This document shows positions 1 to 12,550 of a stretch of DNA of 64,000 nt, one piece after another. The stretch spans positions 1,116,001 to 1,180,000 of the forward strand of contig JAINUG010000199.1 in NCBI GenBank assembly GCA_029706075.1, read 5' to 3'. Numbering within the stretch: position 1 is the first letter of the stretch; the number at the start of each line of letters is the position of its first letter. A model generated the notes under the pieces. The model made no database searches. It saw only the letters and a list, made by a program, of their open reading frames with translations, and was not told the origin of the DNA. A program made the translations under genes and the position numbers. The DNA is from Aldrovandia affinis. Taxonomy: Eukaryota; Chordata; Actinopteri; Notacanthiformes; Halosauridae.

Positions 1-1120
1 CATAAAAAGAAGGGAACACACGTTTGAAATACTGTGGTCAGGCAAATAACTCCCTGAAAGTATCAGACAAAAGGTTATTGAACTCAATAGATCAGGAGAT
101 GTCTACAAAACACTAAAAAGTTAAAAGATACCACTTTCCACTGTTGTGTCAATTATTAGGAAGATTAAGGTCACTGGAACAGTGGCTAACCTGCCAGGTA
201 AAGGACGCAAGTCTATCTTGCCCCCATGTGTAGTGAGTTAGATGGTTTGAGAGGCAAAAATAAGTCCAAGGGGCACAGTTCAAGATCTCCAAAACAACCT
301 GGCATCTTGTGGTTACAAGGTGTCTAAAGCTACCATTCGACGATGCCTACATGACAATGGCCTTATGGCAGAGTTGCAAGAAGGAAGCCTCTTTTGAAGA
401 CAATTAACCGAAAAACAACAAATTCAACAAACTACTTCTGAACTACAATTAGAACCATGTCATGCGGCCGAATCGAGCTTTTTGAACATACACATCCAAA
501 GAATGCAAGTAATGTTGAAAAATACCTCATGTCTACGGTGAAATATGGTGGTAGATTTTTTATGCTTTGGGGTTGTTTTGCATCCACAGGCCCTGGGGCC
601 CTTATTAAAATAAATGGAACTATGAACTCCAGCATGTACATAGACATTTTATCCAAAAACCTTGTTCTCTCTGCCAGGAAGGTCCACCTTAGCAGCAGAT
701 GGAACTTCCAACAAGACAACGATCCAAAACATACGTCCAAAGAAACTAAGAAATGGTCGACAGAGCACAAGATCAATGTCCTGACGTGGCCATCTCAGTC
801 TCCTGGCCTGAATCCAATTGAATATTTGTGGTCTGAACTCAAAAAAACAGTTCACAAACGCCATCCCAAGAATCTGAAGGAACTATAACAATTCTGCATG
901 GAGGAATGGTTGAGGATCCCCCCCAAGAAGTTATATAACCTCGTACGACACTACAGAAGGCAACTACTTGCTGTTATAATGGCTGAGGGAGGAACCACAA
1001 AGTACTGATAACAGGGGTGTGAATATTTGTGATTATGTTTTGAGCATAAAATATACCTCGTAACTTATATAGTTAATCTTTATTAAGGGTGTGAATAAAA
1101 ACGGAGCCAACTGTATATAT
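1..1120 (+). mobile_element. Decayed Tc1-like DNA transposon, left end outside window
   Basis: A Tc1/mariner-type element enters the window from the left. The N-terminal DNA-binding part can be followed through broken frames (an IRKIKVTGTV-like stretch near 155-190), and the catalytic part is in the pseudogene at 457-1008. The right end near 1083-1120 reads GGGTGTGAATAAAAACGG followed by TA-rich sequence, as expected for a Tc1 terminal repeat next to a TA target. The left terminus is not in the window, so the length and target duplication cannot be confirmed. Confidence 0.8.
457..1008 (+). pseudogene. Tc1 transposase remnant (catalytic half)
   Basis: The frame from 457 runs 143 codons and shows the C-terminal half of a Tc1-family DDE transposase. 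It has the glycine-rich block before the second catalytic aspartate, then QQDNDPKHTSK with that aspartate, then SPGLNPIEYLWSELKK with the third acidic residue. The first catalytic position (normally in a WSDE motif) falls just before 457, in sequence that is scrambled. The frame stops at 886-888 where the family normally continues; the next codons in frame still read as transposase to about 1008, so this is a single nonsense change in a dead copy. The ATG at 457 is not a real start. Confidence 0.8.
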
Positions 1121-2143
1121 TTATATCCAAGAGTCCACTACCAAGATCTGTTTGTTTTCATCATTCATCAAAAACTAACACAAAATCTTTACTCAGGAGA
1201 ACAACTTGACCTCTACCTACTTCACTAAGCTCTGCTGAATTACAAACAGCTGCAAAAACCTTTGCAAAGGAAGTGTCCTTTTTCAAGATTAAAGCACCTG
1301 CACCAGCAACGAGAACACATAGAGGACCATATTAATTATGTCAATATCCAGTATTAATTGTTACAAGACCAAAACAAGTCACACTATGTATTAGACACAA
1401 CACACACCATTTTGAGGAAATGAAAGGCAATGGTGTGCAAAGAAAATATTTATAGATATTTCAATTTCATACCATCCTTTCTCAATCCTTTTTTTTTATT
1501 TGTATTGAGTTGTATGACATTCTTGAATAACAATTACCACATGAGTGGTAAAGTGTTAAAAACAAAGAATATGTACAATCTTTCTTTTGAAATTGTAATA
1601 TTCAAGCCTCTTGTTTTATTTTCATTAGATTCATCATTTATGTAGAATTTTTCGATGAAAAACTCAAGGCATTAAAGATGAACCATGGATTTAGATAAAA
1701 GTATATGAAAGATGGACAGCAGTGTGGAGACCTGACCATGTCACTGGGCAGTGGATTGGGGTAGGGGCAGGTCTGTGAGGGGCTCAAAGGTTAAAATGTC
1801 CTGTTTGCAAAGTGTACATGGAGGCCTGGAAATGGTTTGCAATGTAGACACATACACCATTGGTGACAAAGTTAATAATCCAATACCCTTCTTTACACTA
1901 CACTGTCAATGATATGACCATGATCTGAGAGAAATACAGCTAGCCTCTTGGTTGTTGAAGCTTTTCTTCAAGGCTATAAAGCTGTTCAGGTCTTGCTTAC
2001 TGTTGTTAAGAAGATGGGTTTTCAGATGTGCAATGTCAGACATGTGCCAAAGCCATATGCCTCAAAAAACCTCTCGTCATTAGCTTGCTGTTTATGCCTG
2101 TTTTAAGTGGCTCATGGGTTGAAGGGGAGAGCATATTTAGAAG
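1121..2143. other. No gene recognised
   Basis: AT-rich sequence without recognisable coding or repeat structure. A 71-codon open stretch at 1430-1645 shows no motif and probably arose by chance. Confidence 0.5.
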
Positions 2144-2151
2144 GTCTAAAG

Positions 2152-2354
2152 CAGGGGTGTCAAACTCATTCCATCGAGGGCCGAGTGTGTGCAGGTTTTT
2201 GTTGCAACCAGTGCACTACACCAGGTGATTTCACTAATTAGCTTCCTTCTTCAACCAAGGAGGGGAACTAATTGAAATCACCTGGTGTTGTGCACTGGTT
2301 GCAACAAAAACCTGCACACACTCGGCCCTCGATGGAATGAGTTTGACACCCCTG
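2152..2354. mobile_element. hAT-type palindromic MITE (203 bp)
   Basis: Starts CAGGGGTGTCAAACTC and ends in the reverse complement. The terminal inverted repeats extend for most of the element, leaving only a short unpaired centre around 2235-2270. An exact 8-bp target duplication, gtctaaag, lies at 2144-2151 and 2355-2362, which is the hAT signature. There is no coding capacity. Elements with this CAGGGGTGTCAAACTC end are common in teleost genomes; the transposase would be supplied in trans. Confidence 0.9.
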
Positions 2355-2362
2355 GTCTAAAG

Positions 2363-5073
2363 GCTTTTAATTCTGAGATATTGCACTTAAAACAACACTT
2401 GACAGCTTGTTGTTGTGAAGATGTATTATGTTGGGTGAAGGTAAATAATGGTTCAGAAATGGTGAATTCTTGCCTTCATTAAAGCACCTCAAGTTGTACA
2501 ATAGCCACAAGTTAAAACAATGACAGGTCATTAGGCAATGAAAATACATGTATGATGATTTTGAGGGCTTTTCTGGGACATTGGTTTCACGGTTAGTATC
2601 TCAAACAACGTGCCAAATCCCAACACCTATTCTAAAATGAACAGTAACCACAAGCAACATAGCTGGTTTCCTGTGTTTATACAAACATGTCGCTGTTCGT
2701 TGAAATGTAAATTTATTTGGTTTTAGAGATGGTATTTGCTGAAAATTAAATTGTGCTGACAAATACACATCTAAAGAATCTCACAGAAGTTAATCTGCAT
2801 TTCATTAATGTTCAAAACCACTTGCTTTATTTGTTTAGTCACAGCTATGTATGCTTACTTGCACATCTCAATTCTGTGACTTGGATTCAATCAACTTTTG
2901 TCCTTAACTTGCAAATGAATGCAAGAGCTCATGGTTTTCTTCAATTTTAGTGATTTAAAATAGTTTTTAAAGAAAGGCATTCACAATTAACTCAGTTTTA
3001 AGTACAAATGTTTATTCGTAGTTTTAGCAATTATGTTATATATATATATTATATTATATATCCTTGTATATTTACATTTGGTGCATGTAGCCTCAAACAT
3101 GCTTGAGTGTAGTCCCTTCTGTCAGAAGCCAAGGTATGAGAGAAGGACAGACAAAGATCCTGACCGATTTCAATACAGCGAATTCCAATAAAATGAAGAA
3201 CAAACACACATTTTTAAAATGGTACCAAGGAGATTTCTCAGCCACTCATGTCTCTTTGCATCTCTCCAGCAAACAAGCACACATGCTACCGTTTAAATGC
3301 CTTTTGTTGTGTCAGTAACCTACATACCCCCACTGACCACCCTTCCCCTCTACCACGAGCTCCAGTATTTCCTTCAGGAGGACATCATATGCCCTGCCCA
3401 GCTGTCCCTGGATAGACATGCAGTCTCTGCCGCTAATATATGCTTCACAAGGTCCCTGAAGTGGGTTTATTCTTCATATTCATGTCTGAATTATGGTGAT
3501 TTACTCCAAAACTCTCTTTCCCAATAGTTTCCTGTGCAGAAATGGAAAGAAGTACATATCTTGAAGACTTGAACGCATCGTAAAGATAAAAGAAGAACAG
3601 ACTCTATAATGGCTGAACTGAGCAACTTTCTCTCAAAGTAAAAGTGATCTGTAGTGATTTGGCTGTGCCAGACATTTTGGTTTTAAATGTTTTATTACTG
3701 GAGAATTTATGTCCCAGTGTTATCAGAAAATTAAATGCTGAAGCCTGCAAGGGTTTCACAGAGAGCTTCCGTGTACGTACTGTTGATTTCAGATAAGCAT
3801 AATAATTTTCTAAATCAATATATTATGCTGCACATACAACACTAGATGGTGATATACATGCACTGCTAGGTAAATAATGCAATATTAATATGCCATTCTG
3901 ATAAAGATGTATGTTGTAATCCATAAAACTACACAGCCACAGAATGCATAATATATAAATAATGTATATATATATATTAAAGATAAACATTTGCATGTAC
4001 TAATATCCTAAAGGAATGCAGAAACATGCTGCCCAAGAAAAGAGCACCACATGTTGTTGAAGCAGACTGTCCGTGAATGAGTTAATCCGGGGTAATTAAA
4101 ATCTCCACCACCTGAGAAAAATCTATAAGTGGGATGATTAAAAGATCTCCACTCAATAATTGTCTTTTTGTATTTGTATTAGTATTTTATTAGTATTTTT
4201 CACTCAAGAGTTGCACGCATTCACATCCCCTTGCACCGTCAGAAAGTGTAACCCTTTTTGTTGATAGTCCTTATCTAGATATACAGGCTGTGCTCAGGTG
4301 GCCAACAGTCAACAGAATCCATCCAGATAATCTGAGACCAAGGTTTGTGTGACCTTCAGAGACTCTAATCACTGTACAACTCACCGAGTGAAGAATCCGC
4401 CAGTTCACAGGTCAGTAATCCAAAATGATTTGAAGATTGTAATTTAGATTAAAGCGTATTTTCAGTATGGGGGGTTGGCAAAGATGAAAAATTGTGATGC
4501 TGGATTCCAAAGTTATTGTGAGTATGCTTGTTGACGTAGATTTTAGCACTGGAACAGCAATAGTTTTATTCAACATTGAATCACTGGATTGTGTCATGTG
4601 TCTCATTTTGCCAATTTCACATCAATATATCATTAAAAACATGAGAGGTAAAATCAAGTAGATGGAACACTATGGACAAGCTAATCTTTCATAGTAAAGA
4701 GAAATACATTATATTTGATCATAAGTTTATTCTGTGGTTTTGATCTGGGGGCTGGGGGGATTGATTTTGAGTTCACAGGACCTTATTTCATGAATTTCTA
4801 TTAATACATTTTTAGTGCTAAAATCAGTATGAAATATTTCACCATCAAAGCCTGATAGGCCTAACTCACTTCAATTATCAAAAGTCAAATTAACCCTAGA
4901 ACCAAAAAGAAAAAAAAAGCTTTTCTCAAGGTGTAATAATTAAATATACTTTTTATGGGTACAAATAGTTTAGGAATTAAAAAGAGAAATTACCTGCATG
5001 TTAAAGTGTGCTTTTAAAGAACAAATGTAAACCATGTTCATTGATGACTCATATTTTTCAGAATTTCTTTAAT
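2363..5073. other. No gene recognised; short TA microsatellites
   Basis: AT-rich non-coding sequence. Short TA-type microsatellites lie at about 3038-3060 and 3963-3978. Open stretches at 3103-3318 and 3297-3527 show no domain or codon pattern that supports a gene. Confidence 0.5.
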
Positions 5074-5077
5074 GTAT

Positions 5078-5629
5078 TGTGGCGAGCATGCGTTGGGTGG
5101 TGTATCAAGGAAGGAGACAGAGTCCAAGTAGAATGCAAAACTGGCTACGTGGGCAGCCGTTTTAATAAAGAAAAGGATAATTACCCACACTCCGTACACC
5201 GCTCAGTCATGGGTAATATCTGCTGCTAGCTTCCGTGTTCCTTACACCGCGCAACCCCGGAAGTAGCCTAAAAACAAATGGAGGTACTTGCCTGTCTACC
5301 GAGTCCTTAAAAGGACACGAGAGACCGTTGAAACGCCTTTTGCAGGAAACACAGTCAGTCAGAAAGGTACAGTCCATTCCACACATGGCACATTGACACT
5401 CTCCCTCTGGAACTCGGGAGACGGCACTATTTACATAGCGTGTTCTGGTCGCAGTGGTTCTACGGCACACACCGCGACCAGCTAGCTAACATAACACAGT
5501 TATTACACAAACATTGAATAGAAAAATTTAACAGTTTAACCAGGGGAGACGCTTAAAGTTACAGCAGTGCCTCCCCCAGAATGCACCGCGCACACATTTA
5601 AACACAGGCGACCCCGCCGGATCGCCACA
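5078..5629. mobile_element. Probable solo LTR (552 bp)
   Basis: The block begins TGTGGCGA and ends TCGCCACA, a TG...CA terminus with an 8-bp inverted repeat. It is flanked by the 4-bp direct repeat gtat (5074-5077 and 5630-5633). It is GC-richer than its surroundings and has no open frame of note. This fits a solo long terminal repeat left after recombination between two LTRs, of the kind made by gypsy-type elements with short target duplications. A non-autonomous DNA element with TGTGGCGA ends is the alternative. Confidence 0.65.
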
Positions 5630-5633
5630 GTAT

Positions 5634-7867
5634 GTTATGCAGAAATCTCAACAATATCTAATATAATATATACAATATATTAATGTTTAATTTAACCTCT
5701 TCCTGTCAGTCCCCTAGCTGTATTAATTAGACGCCATGAGAATTAGTATAATTAAAAATAAATATTATTCATTATAATTGTTATTTACAATCATTTGTTG
5801 GTGTTATTGCCTTAAAAAGTATTTAATGAAAGTCATTGTTATGCCAATCCATAATTGTTATGGCTAATTATGATCATAAAACTGCAGGGCATTTAAATCC
5901 CACAACCTTATTATAGCCAAATACACACGCTAACCATTACCCTTCTATAAACTCTCCCATCACTGAAAGTTGTAAATCTTCTCACCATGTTCTCAAATCA
6001 CATTCTGGGCGATTTGAACAAAAATAGAGTTAGTAATCATTTATCATGATTGCAGCAAGTCACCATAGTTTTATATGAGATTTTTAAGACACATATGAAG
6101 ATGCTGGCATGTTTTTGGAGGGTGATTCGTCTGCCTTGAGTGTCAACTCATATGATGATGCATATAACAATGCTACCTTTTTGTTGTTACCGTGACAATT
6201 TGTGTGGATCCAACCTGGAAAGCTTTCTGGCTAACAGGGCTCTAATTGAATAGATTTGTACAATAGTACTGATTTGAAGCCATAAGATCTTCACTGCCAA
6301 ATATTGTGTACTAAACCTGTGGTGTCCTGCATTAGAGATTATGGTACTGCATGAGATTACCCCAAAAATAGAAGATCCCACATAGCCCCATCATAATCAA
6401 GGTGGGTAACCTAAAACTCTGTCAAGTTATTATTTACAACACCAATAATGTTGAACAACGAACAAAAATGACAAAAACAAATAAACAGAACTGAATAAAT
6501 CCAAGTAAATCAAACACATTTGTTCATGAGGTGAATCTTCAACAAGTTCAACAAACTCATTGTTCGCCCCTGGTTGATTTGTCTCACAGATTTCACGTTC
6601 ATTTCATGCAGTGCTGTTGATTTTTTTTATTAATTTTTGAGTTTTTTGTGTATTTCAACCCTGTGATAACCATTGTTTTTTCAACGGAAGTAGTTCCATT
6701 TTAACCTCTATGATTCTTCTGTCTCATTTATTTGCGGAAATATCATATCAAATTTCTTGACTGAGTAATTGTTTGACTATTTGAGTGCACACATTGCAGA
6801 CGTGCCTATGCAAGGACTATGGCATGAATGCTGAAACACATTTAAATCTCTGTTCTCTCTGTGTAATATTAAGTCATCTTTATATGTAATAGTCAGATTA
6901 AAATGGAAATGTTTCCATTGAAGCAATAAGGACAGAATGAGCTCTCTATAAACACAGAAGAATGTCTGAAAATATATATTTATTGTAAGGTATTTCCAAA
7001 AATAAAGGTCTCTGTTCAAATAAATGCCATGACAAATTAGGGTGTATAGCTCAGGCCACCTTACAGAGTAATCACCTTGAACACTCCAGGCCACATCAAA
7101 TGATTTTGTGGAAGAGTACAGTATCTGTGCTACCAAGATGGCACTTATTTAATTAAAGGCAATTACATTTATTTGGATTGAGGCCAAAATACCAGAGAAA
7201 ATGACAAGATGACAGGCAGTGAAATCCATGACATCACACAACATTGTTTGGGCATTATTATATAAATATAACCCAAATGTAGTTTTTCAACATCAGAAGT
7301 AAATTAGTACAGATTTCGATTACAACTGTGATTAAATGGCTATGGATATGAAAAGTGTGTATTTCTAAAAGCCAAAGATATGCTCTGACTGGTATTCCTT
7401 GGGCTGTGAAGTTACTACATTATTGAACATATTACACTAAAAGCAAACTCGTGTTTTCAAGTTATCTTGCTCCCCCCCCCAGTTGACGTTAAGCCAGATA
7501 TGACACATGGTCCCCAGCAATAACTTAACTTCTAGAGGTTTTTAAAGATGACCAAATTGAATTGCATGCATATAAACAAGATTTCTCAAAAGAAAACCCT
7601 CAATCACAGTTACATTTTTTACTTTTGCTTCAAGATAGAATATGAGGGGTGATGTTCAAAACATGAGTTGAATCTCATTGCATTAAATTTGTAATCTCCA
7701 TCTAACTGTGATTGTGAATTATGGCTTGTTACTTCTCCTCCTTCAGCATTCACTTATGCCGACATGCTAATGATATTACATACAATAGCAAAACCATTAG
7801 TATAACCATTAGTAAAACAATTGCTAAAACTATTAGGAAAGTAATTTTCAAATAGCTCCGCAAAGTG
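5634..7867. other. No gene recognised
   Basis: AT-rich non-coding sequence. A poly-C tract lies near 7473-7482. The 119-codon minus-strand open stretch at 6777-7136 has no recognisable motif. Confidence 0.5.
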
Positions 7868-7875
7868 GTGGTACG

Positions 7876-8196
7876 CAGGGCTGGACTGGCTATATAGTCT
7901 ACCGGGCCGATTCCCGGTGGGCCAGTCTAGTTTTGGGCCGGTAGGGCCGGTATAATTATTATTTTTCATTAAAAAATATATTTATTTTTTTTTTTTTTTT
8001 TGTCATCTAACGGCCAACAAAAAATGGACAGCGGCCCATTGGTTCATTTTCTATACTGACACTGGGCCGGCCCAATCACATGCTTTTTTTGCCATCGAAC
8101 GGCCGCCCCAAAATGGACAGCGGCCCATTGGTTCATTAGTGATGGGCCAGTCTGAGCCAAATGGCAGGGCCTATTTTTTGTCCCAGTCCAGCCCTG
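7876..8196 (-). mobile_element. hAT MITE, deleted relative of element at 41112-42457 (321 bp)
   Basis: Starts CAGGGCTGGACTGG and ends CCAGTCCAGCCCTG, with an exact 8-bp target duplication gtggtacg at 7868-7875 and 8197-8204. Both ends, the T-rich tract and the GGCCGGCCCA-containing subrepeats match the reverse complement of the longer hAT at 41112-42457. This copy is therefore an internally deleted derivative of the same family, lacking the coding exon. Confidence 0.92.
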
Positions 8197-8204
8197 GTGG
8201 TACG

Positions 8205-9082
8205 TAACAAACCCGTCACATTGTCAAACGCATATGCAGTAGTAGCACTAACCGCACCCCATACATAGTTTTAAAAACATGGCAATGTGCAGTGATTGTT
8301 TGCTGGAAAATTGCACTGCACAACATAACACATCGCATGAACACCCAAAGCGTGCTTGTATTAAAATCAGACAGATAACTACATTTGACTATGTCACTGG
8401 TTATATTCACGTCACATTTCTTACTAAAATGCAATATTACAAAATAAAATAAAATTTGGATTGCGATGAGTATGTCTCAATATGCCTGTGCCAATCGACA
8501 TATACATACGCAGAATATGTTGCACAGCTGAAAGCCCAATGAGATGCATTGACAGAACCTGATGTGAGCTCTACATGCAAGAAAGCTAGAGGTGAAACAA
8601 TACAAATGTAGACACGTATTTAAGATCCTTGTGCCACTGAGAAAAGCAAGATCTCAAAGAATAAACCTTTATGTAACAAAGTTGAAATTTGGTGGCATGA
8701 ACATGTCAAAAGACATTTCAAATGTAGATCATTGTCCACGATTCACTGATTATGACATCTACACTAACCTAGGCTTTTTTATATCCTTGCAGATGGCTAG
8801 TAAAAGCACTGCGTTTTCATTACCCCCCAGCCCCCTCAACAGCATGTCAACAATTTTATATGACAAATCACAATGTCTTGCGTGATAACATGTATCTGAT
8901 AGAGCTGAGTGCTCAGAGCAAGTACTTCAGAAATCCGGCAGTGGAAATTGAAAGCTATCGCCCTTTTTTCAGCAAATTTGATCAGACTTGCCATTTGAGA
9001 ATGAGACTACCTCTATACTGACTGAACAAGTGGCTACACCAGAGTCATTGCAGTATATTTGATTTACTACAAGATACTAACA
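8205..9082. other. No gene recognised
   Basis: Non-coding by eye. The 97-codon open stretch at 8592-8885 has no known motif. Confidence 0.5.
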
Positions 9083-9094
9083 AGGAATACTACC

Positions 9095-9465
9095 TCATCT
9101 CATCTCATCTCATCTCATATTCAGCCGCTTATTCCTAGTTAGGGTCACGGGGGGGCTGGAGCCTATCCCAGCATGCATTGGGGCGAGAGGCAGGAATACA
9201 CCCTGGACAGGTCGCCAAATCCATCACAGGGCACTACATACACCATTCAGTCACACACTCATACCTACGGGCAATTTAGACTCTCCAATTAGCCTAACGT
9301 GCATGTCTTTGGACTGTGGGAAGAAACCGGAGTACCCGGAGGAAACCCATGCGGACACAGGGAGAACATGCAAACTCCACACAGAAAGGCCCCCGGCCTG
9401 GATTCGAACCCGAGACCTTCTTGCTGTGAGGCGACAGTGCTATCCACTGCACCACCGTGCCGCCT
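9095..9465 (-). mobile_element. tRNA-derived SINE with CTCAT-type tail (371 bp)
   Basis: Read on the minus strand the element begins with a tRNA-like head. A box-A-like TGGTGCAGTGG lies near 9445-9455, and box B GGTTCGAATCC lies at about 9400-9410 in reverse. A conserved body follows, and the tail is a run of ATGAG units (CTCAT on the plus strand, 9095-9118). A perfect 12-bp target duplication, aggaatactacc, lies at 9083-9094 and 9466-9477, showing LINE-mediated insertion. The 3' body is of the type widespread in fish genomes. Confidence 0.9.
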
Positions 9466-9477
9466 AGGAATACTACC

Positions 9478-10407
9478 ATTAAAGCCAATATACAGTGCCT
9501 GTTCTTGCTCTTGTTGAGGGTGAATAAGAGGCCCTAGAAACATCAATGTCCCCAACTAAGGGTGGCATCGTATGGTATGGTACCCTAGATCAGCACAGGC
9601 AATGTAATGAGTGCCATGAATTCCTTTTTTTGTCAGCAGAAATACACATTCACTGAACCTTCTTAAAGTCTCAGTATTACTGTACAGTATATACCTGGCA
9701 ATTGCCCTTTTAAGCACATCTCCCCCAGCAGTTAAAAGTAGTTAAAGCCTCCTCCTCTACCTGCACAAACCAATGTGCTCTTCATTGTTCACAATCCCTC
9801 GTGAATCAAACTCATGGGTTGGGAGCTCTTCAGACTTCAGGACACCATGGCAAAGGTGATAGCAATAGTGAATGATCGGTATTTGTGTTTTGTTTACGTT
9901 GTGATCATATTGATTTCTGTATGGTGCAGGAAACTAAGACTTGGAGTAGATTAGGGAGTTGAAACGTGTAACATCATTTTAAACAGTAGGCTATTACTTC
10001 TGACAGTGCTTGGCCACTCAATGTAAACTGAAGCTACAACTGCCCTTAGCTTTGAAGCCACAGCACTATAACAGGCATGATGCTTGATTGAATCCTTTGA
10101 AGACTTGAACTTTAGGATTGTTTACCACATAAGCCATAGCAGACAGTAGTGGTTAGAATGAAGCCCAGCAAAGCTTGGAGGAGATTACGTGATCACTGCA
10201 CCATGCCATTGCTTGGGAGTAAATGCCCTTCAAAGAGATGAGTAATTAAAGTCCCTTTTTGGATTTTAGCATTGTGCTGAAGAACTCATGCATTCATAAA
10301 GTTTAAATGATAATGAGTGAAGCTGACTCACATAAAAAGATACAAATAACAAGAGGCTCACAAGGTAGCAGTTTATTTTTAGTATTTTTACAATACAAAG
10401 CCACAGT
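9478..10407. other. No gene recognised
   Basis: Non-coding by eye; no repeat family recognised. Confidence 0.5.
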
Positions 10408-10412
10408 GTAAG

Positions 10413-11357
10413 TGTGAGGTACGGGATAAGGACCCAGACGCAGATCAGGATTTGGCAAAGAATAGTTTAATTTCAGGCAAGGATCAAAAACCAGTAGTCA
10501 GGGTAGCGGAGGTACAAAATCACGAAGCAAAGAGAAGTCACAAAACAATCCAAAAAGTCAAAACCGGGAAGCAGATAAGGCAAACAAACAAAATCGGAAG
10601 GCAGGCTCGAAGTAAAAAACAGAAGGGATGTCTAAGGAAAATGCTACAGACTCTGGCTTACAATAAATCGGCTCAGGGAATGAAGATCAACATTCTGATG
10701 GGGAATGAACATGAACACGGAGCTTAAATACAAATAGGGCAGGAAAACACAAAAGGAATCAGGTGTGACTGGGAGGAGAGAGGGGTAGTAACACAGGTGT
10801 AAACAATGGGAATCGTTAATCCAATAACGAGGGGAAACGAAAGACACGGACTGGGAATAACACAAACACATAGACAATAAACGACCTGGAAGAACAGGCA
10901 GACACGTGCATAGTTAGAAGGGGAGGAACGCATTTAGAAATCTGCGTGCGACTGAAGTGAAAAGTGAGAAGCGAACAGGGATAAGACAACGAGAGAGAAT
11001 GACAACGATAGTTAGAAGCGTGAGATAATTAGTGATTAGTAGTGTTAGTAACTTAATCTAAATCCCTAATGTTAGTAGTTAAGTTGGTTAGTACTATATA
11101 CATCTAACTAATATATACAAAGTGTAATTTAGAAAGTAAGAAGGAAGAAAAACGAGATAATAAGCTAAGATGGAAAAACCGAAACATAGAACTTCCCGAA
11201 GTGCATGACAAGACAAGGAGTGGAACTCGAGAAAACAGGAACGATGACAGACGGGGAACAGAACGTGACAGAATGAAGAATACTGAGTAATGAATAATAA
11301 ATAATGAAAAATAAACAAAGTACAAAAACAACAGAACAGACATGCAGAAACATAACA
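10413..11357 (-). mobile_element. Probable solo LTR (945 bp)
   Basis: TG...CA termini (TGTGAGGTAC at the left, CATAACA at the right) with a 5-bp direct repeat gtaag at 10408-10412 and 11358-11362. On the minus strand the segment ends in an ATTAAA polyadenylation-like signal (about 10466-10471) about 55 bases before the terminus, as expected for R-U5 of an LTR, so the LTR probably reads on the minus strand. There is no internal region, hence a solo LTR. Family unknown: gypsy or retroviral. Confidence 0.7.
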
Positions 11358-11362
11358 GTAAG

Positions 11363-12150
11363 GGTTGTGTCCTTTGAGATCGTGTTTATTTTTTTACAAT
11401 TGAAGAAACTCTTGGCTTATCACACACCAAGGCATTTATCTATAAATCATTTTTGTGCAGGTAAAAATTTAACACACCATATAAGAGACATATTTCATTG
11501 TATCTGTTCCAATCTATCTTGACCTGAATGTCCTACCCTGGAAAGCTGTTCCAGTTAAGAGTTTGTTCCACCATTCATATAAACAGGACTGAAAGTGTCC
11601 ATGAAGGTTGCCACCTTGTTTTCTGCATCCTTTCAGAGCCTTACAATAGTCTTTTTTTTTTAGAATATATTGTCATTAATTTAACTTATATTATTATATT
11701 ATATTATATTTAACTTAATTTAAAATATATCTGAAGTAAGTATGCTGTCCGGTTGTGGCTCCTTTGTCACAGGCATGTGAATGACTGACATCCAATGGAT
11801 CAACTTATATACATTTTTTTATTATTGTCACAATAAAACTGCTACAACTCTTTTACTTAACAACACTCCCAGACCAGCGAGTGTACATGCATCATCACTA
11901 AAGCACTACTGTAAATCATAACAACATACCATATAACACAGAAGAAAATCTAAATAAATCAGAAAGCAAGTGTTCGAGGGTGGGGGTGGGAGGATAGCCA
12001 ATATTCAGTCTGAAGAGGTGAGTTTTGACCCACATGCAAAGTTTATTCCACCACGGGGCAAGAACATACAGGCAACTCAGTCCCCTGTGACCATTTCAGT
12101 ACTACAATTCTTGAGTCAAGTATACTGGAGGAAACTCAAGATAAAGAAGA
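11363..12150. other. No gene recognised; ATTAT-type simple repeat
   Basis: AT-rich, with a short TATTA-type microsatellite at about 11688-11715. No coding motif seen. Confidence 0.5.
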
Positions 12151-12179
12151 ATGGATGAGGACAAACAGTGAGGAAAACT

Positions 12180-12548
12180 GTGAGGGAAACTTCCTTCTGA
12201 GGGGCTATGTCTGCAATCTAGGTGGGACAATGGGTTCAGTAATTGGGCCAAAAAATTATGAATTAACTTCAGACTAAGTTTGGGTTACCTGCAAGTGCCA
12301 TGTTCAGATATTTTCAAATAAGACACTATTTAATGACACATAGAGAGGGGGGTATTATTAGACCTCCAACTAATGTTGTACAATACTTTATAACTGTCGT
12401 GGAGGACCAAGTGCCAACTAGAAAAATTATATCCCATATCTACAGACAATTTCAAATGGATACATTAGAGAATGCCCTTTATATCAAAGAAAAGTGGGAT
12501 AGTTATTCAAAGAAAAGATTAGATGAAGATGCACCACATAGTATCTAA
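12180..12548 (+). pseudogene. L1-like ORF2 C-terminal remnant
   Basis: The open stretch 12300-12548 begins FRYFQIRHYLMT and continues with a PPTNVVQYF...KIISHIYRQF pattern, then KEKWDSYSKK. This order (a YxQLRHxI-like block, then a short helical region and a KWxxDL-like block) is the usual end of the region after the reverse transcriptase in L1/Tx1-type ORF2 proteins. The sequence before 12300 is in other frames. There is no reverse-transcriptase core nearby, so this is a small broken fragment. The assignment rests on motif order only. Confidence 0.5.
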
Positions 12549-12550
12549 AC

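Noticed and set aside
3103-3527. Two overlapping open stretches that could be small genes
   Set aside because: No conserved motif, start context or splice sites; lengths expected by chance in 64 kb.
5078-5629. Considered as a hAT or piggyBac MITE
   Set aside because: Neither an 8-bp duplication nor TTAA flanks it. The TG...CA ends with a 4-bp repeat fit a solo LTR better.
6777-7136. 119-codon minus-strand open stretch
   Set aside because: No domain, mixed composition and no nearby regulatory or repeat evidence.
9400-9456. tRNA-like boxes considered as a tRNA gene
   Set aside because: The boxes belong to a SINE head followed by a SINE body, tail and 12-bp target duplication. The same applies to the head at about 26250-26314.
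10452-11343. Several open frames on both strands
   Set aside because: They lie inside the probable solo LTR, have unusual lysine or phenylalanine/serine-rich composition and no motif.
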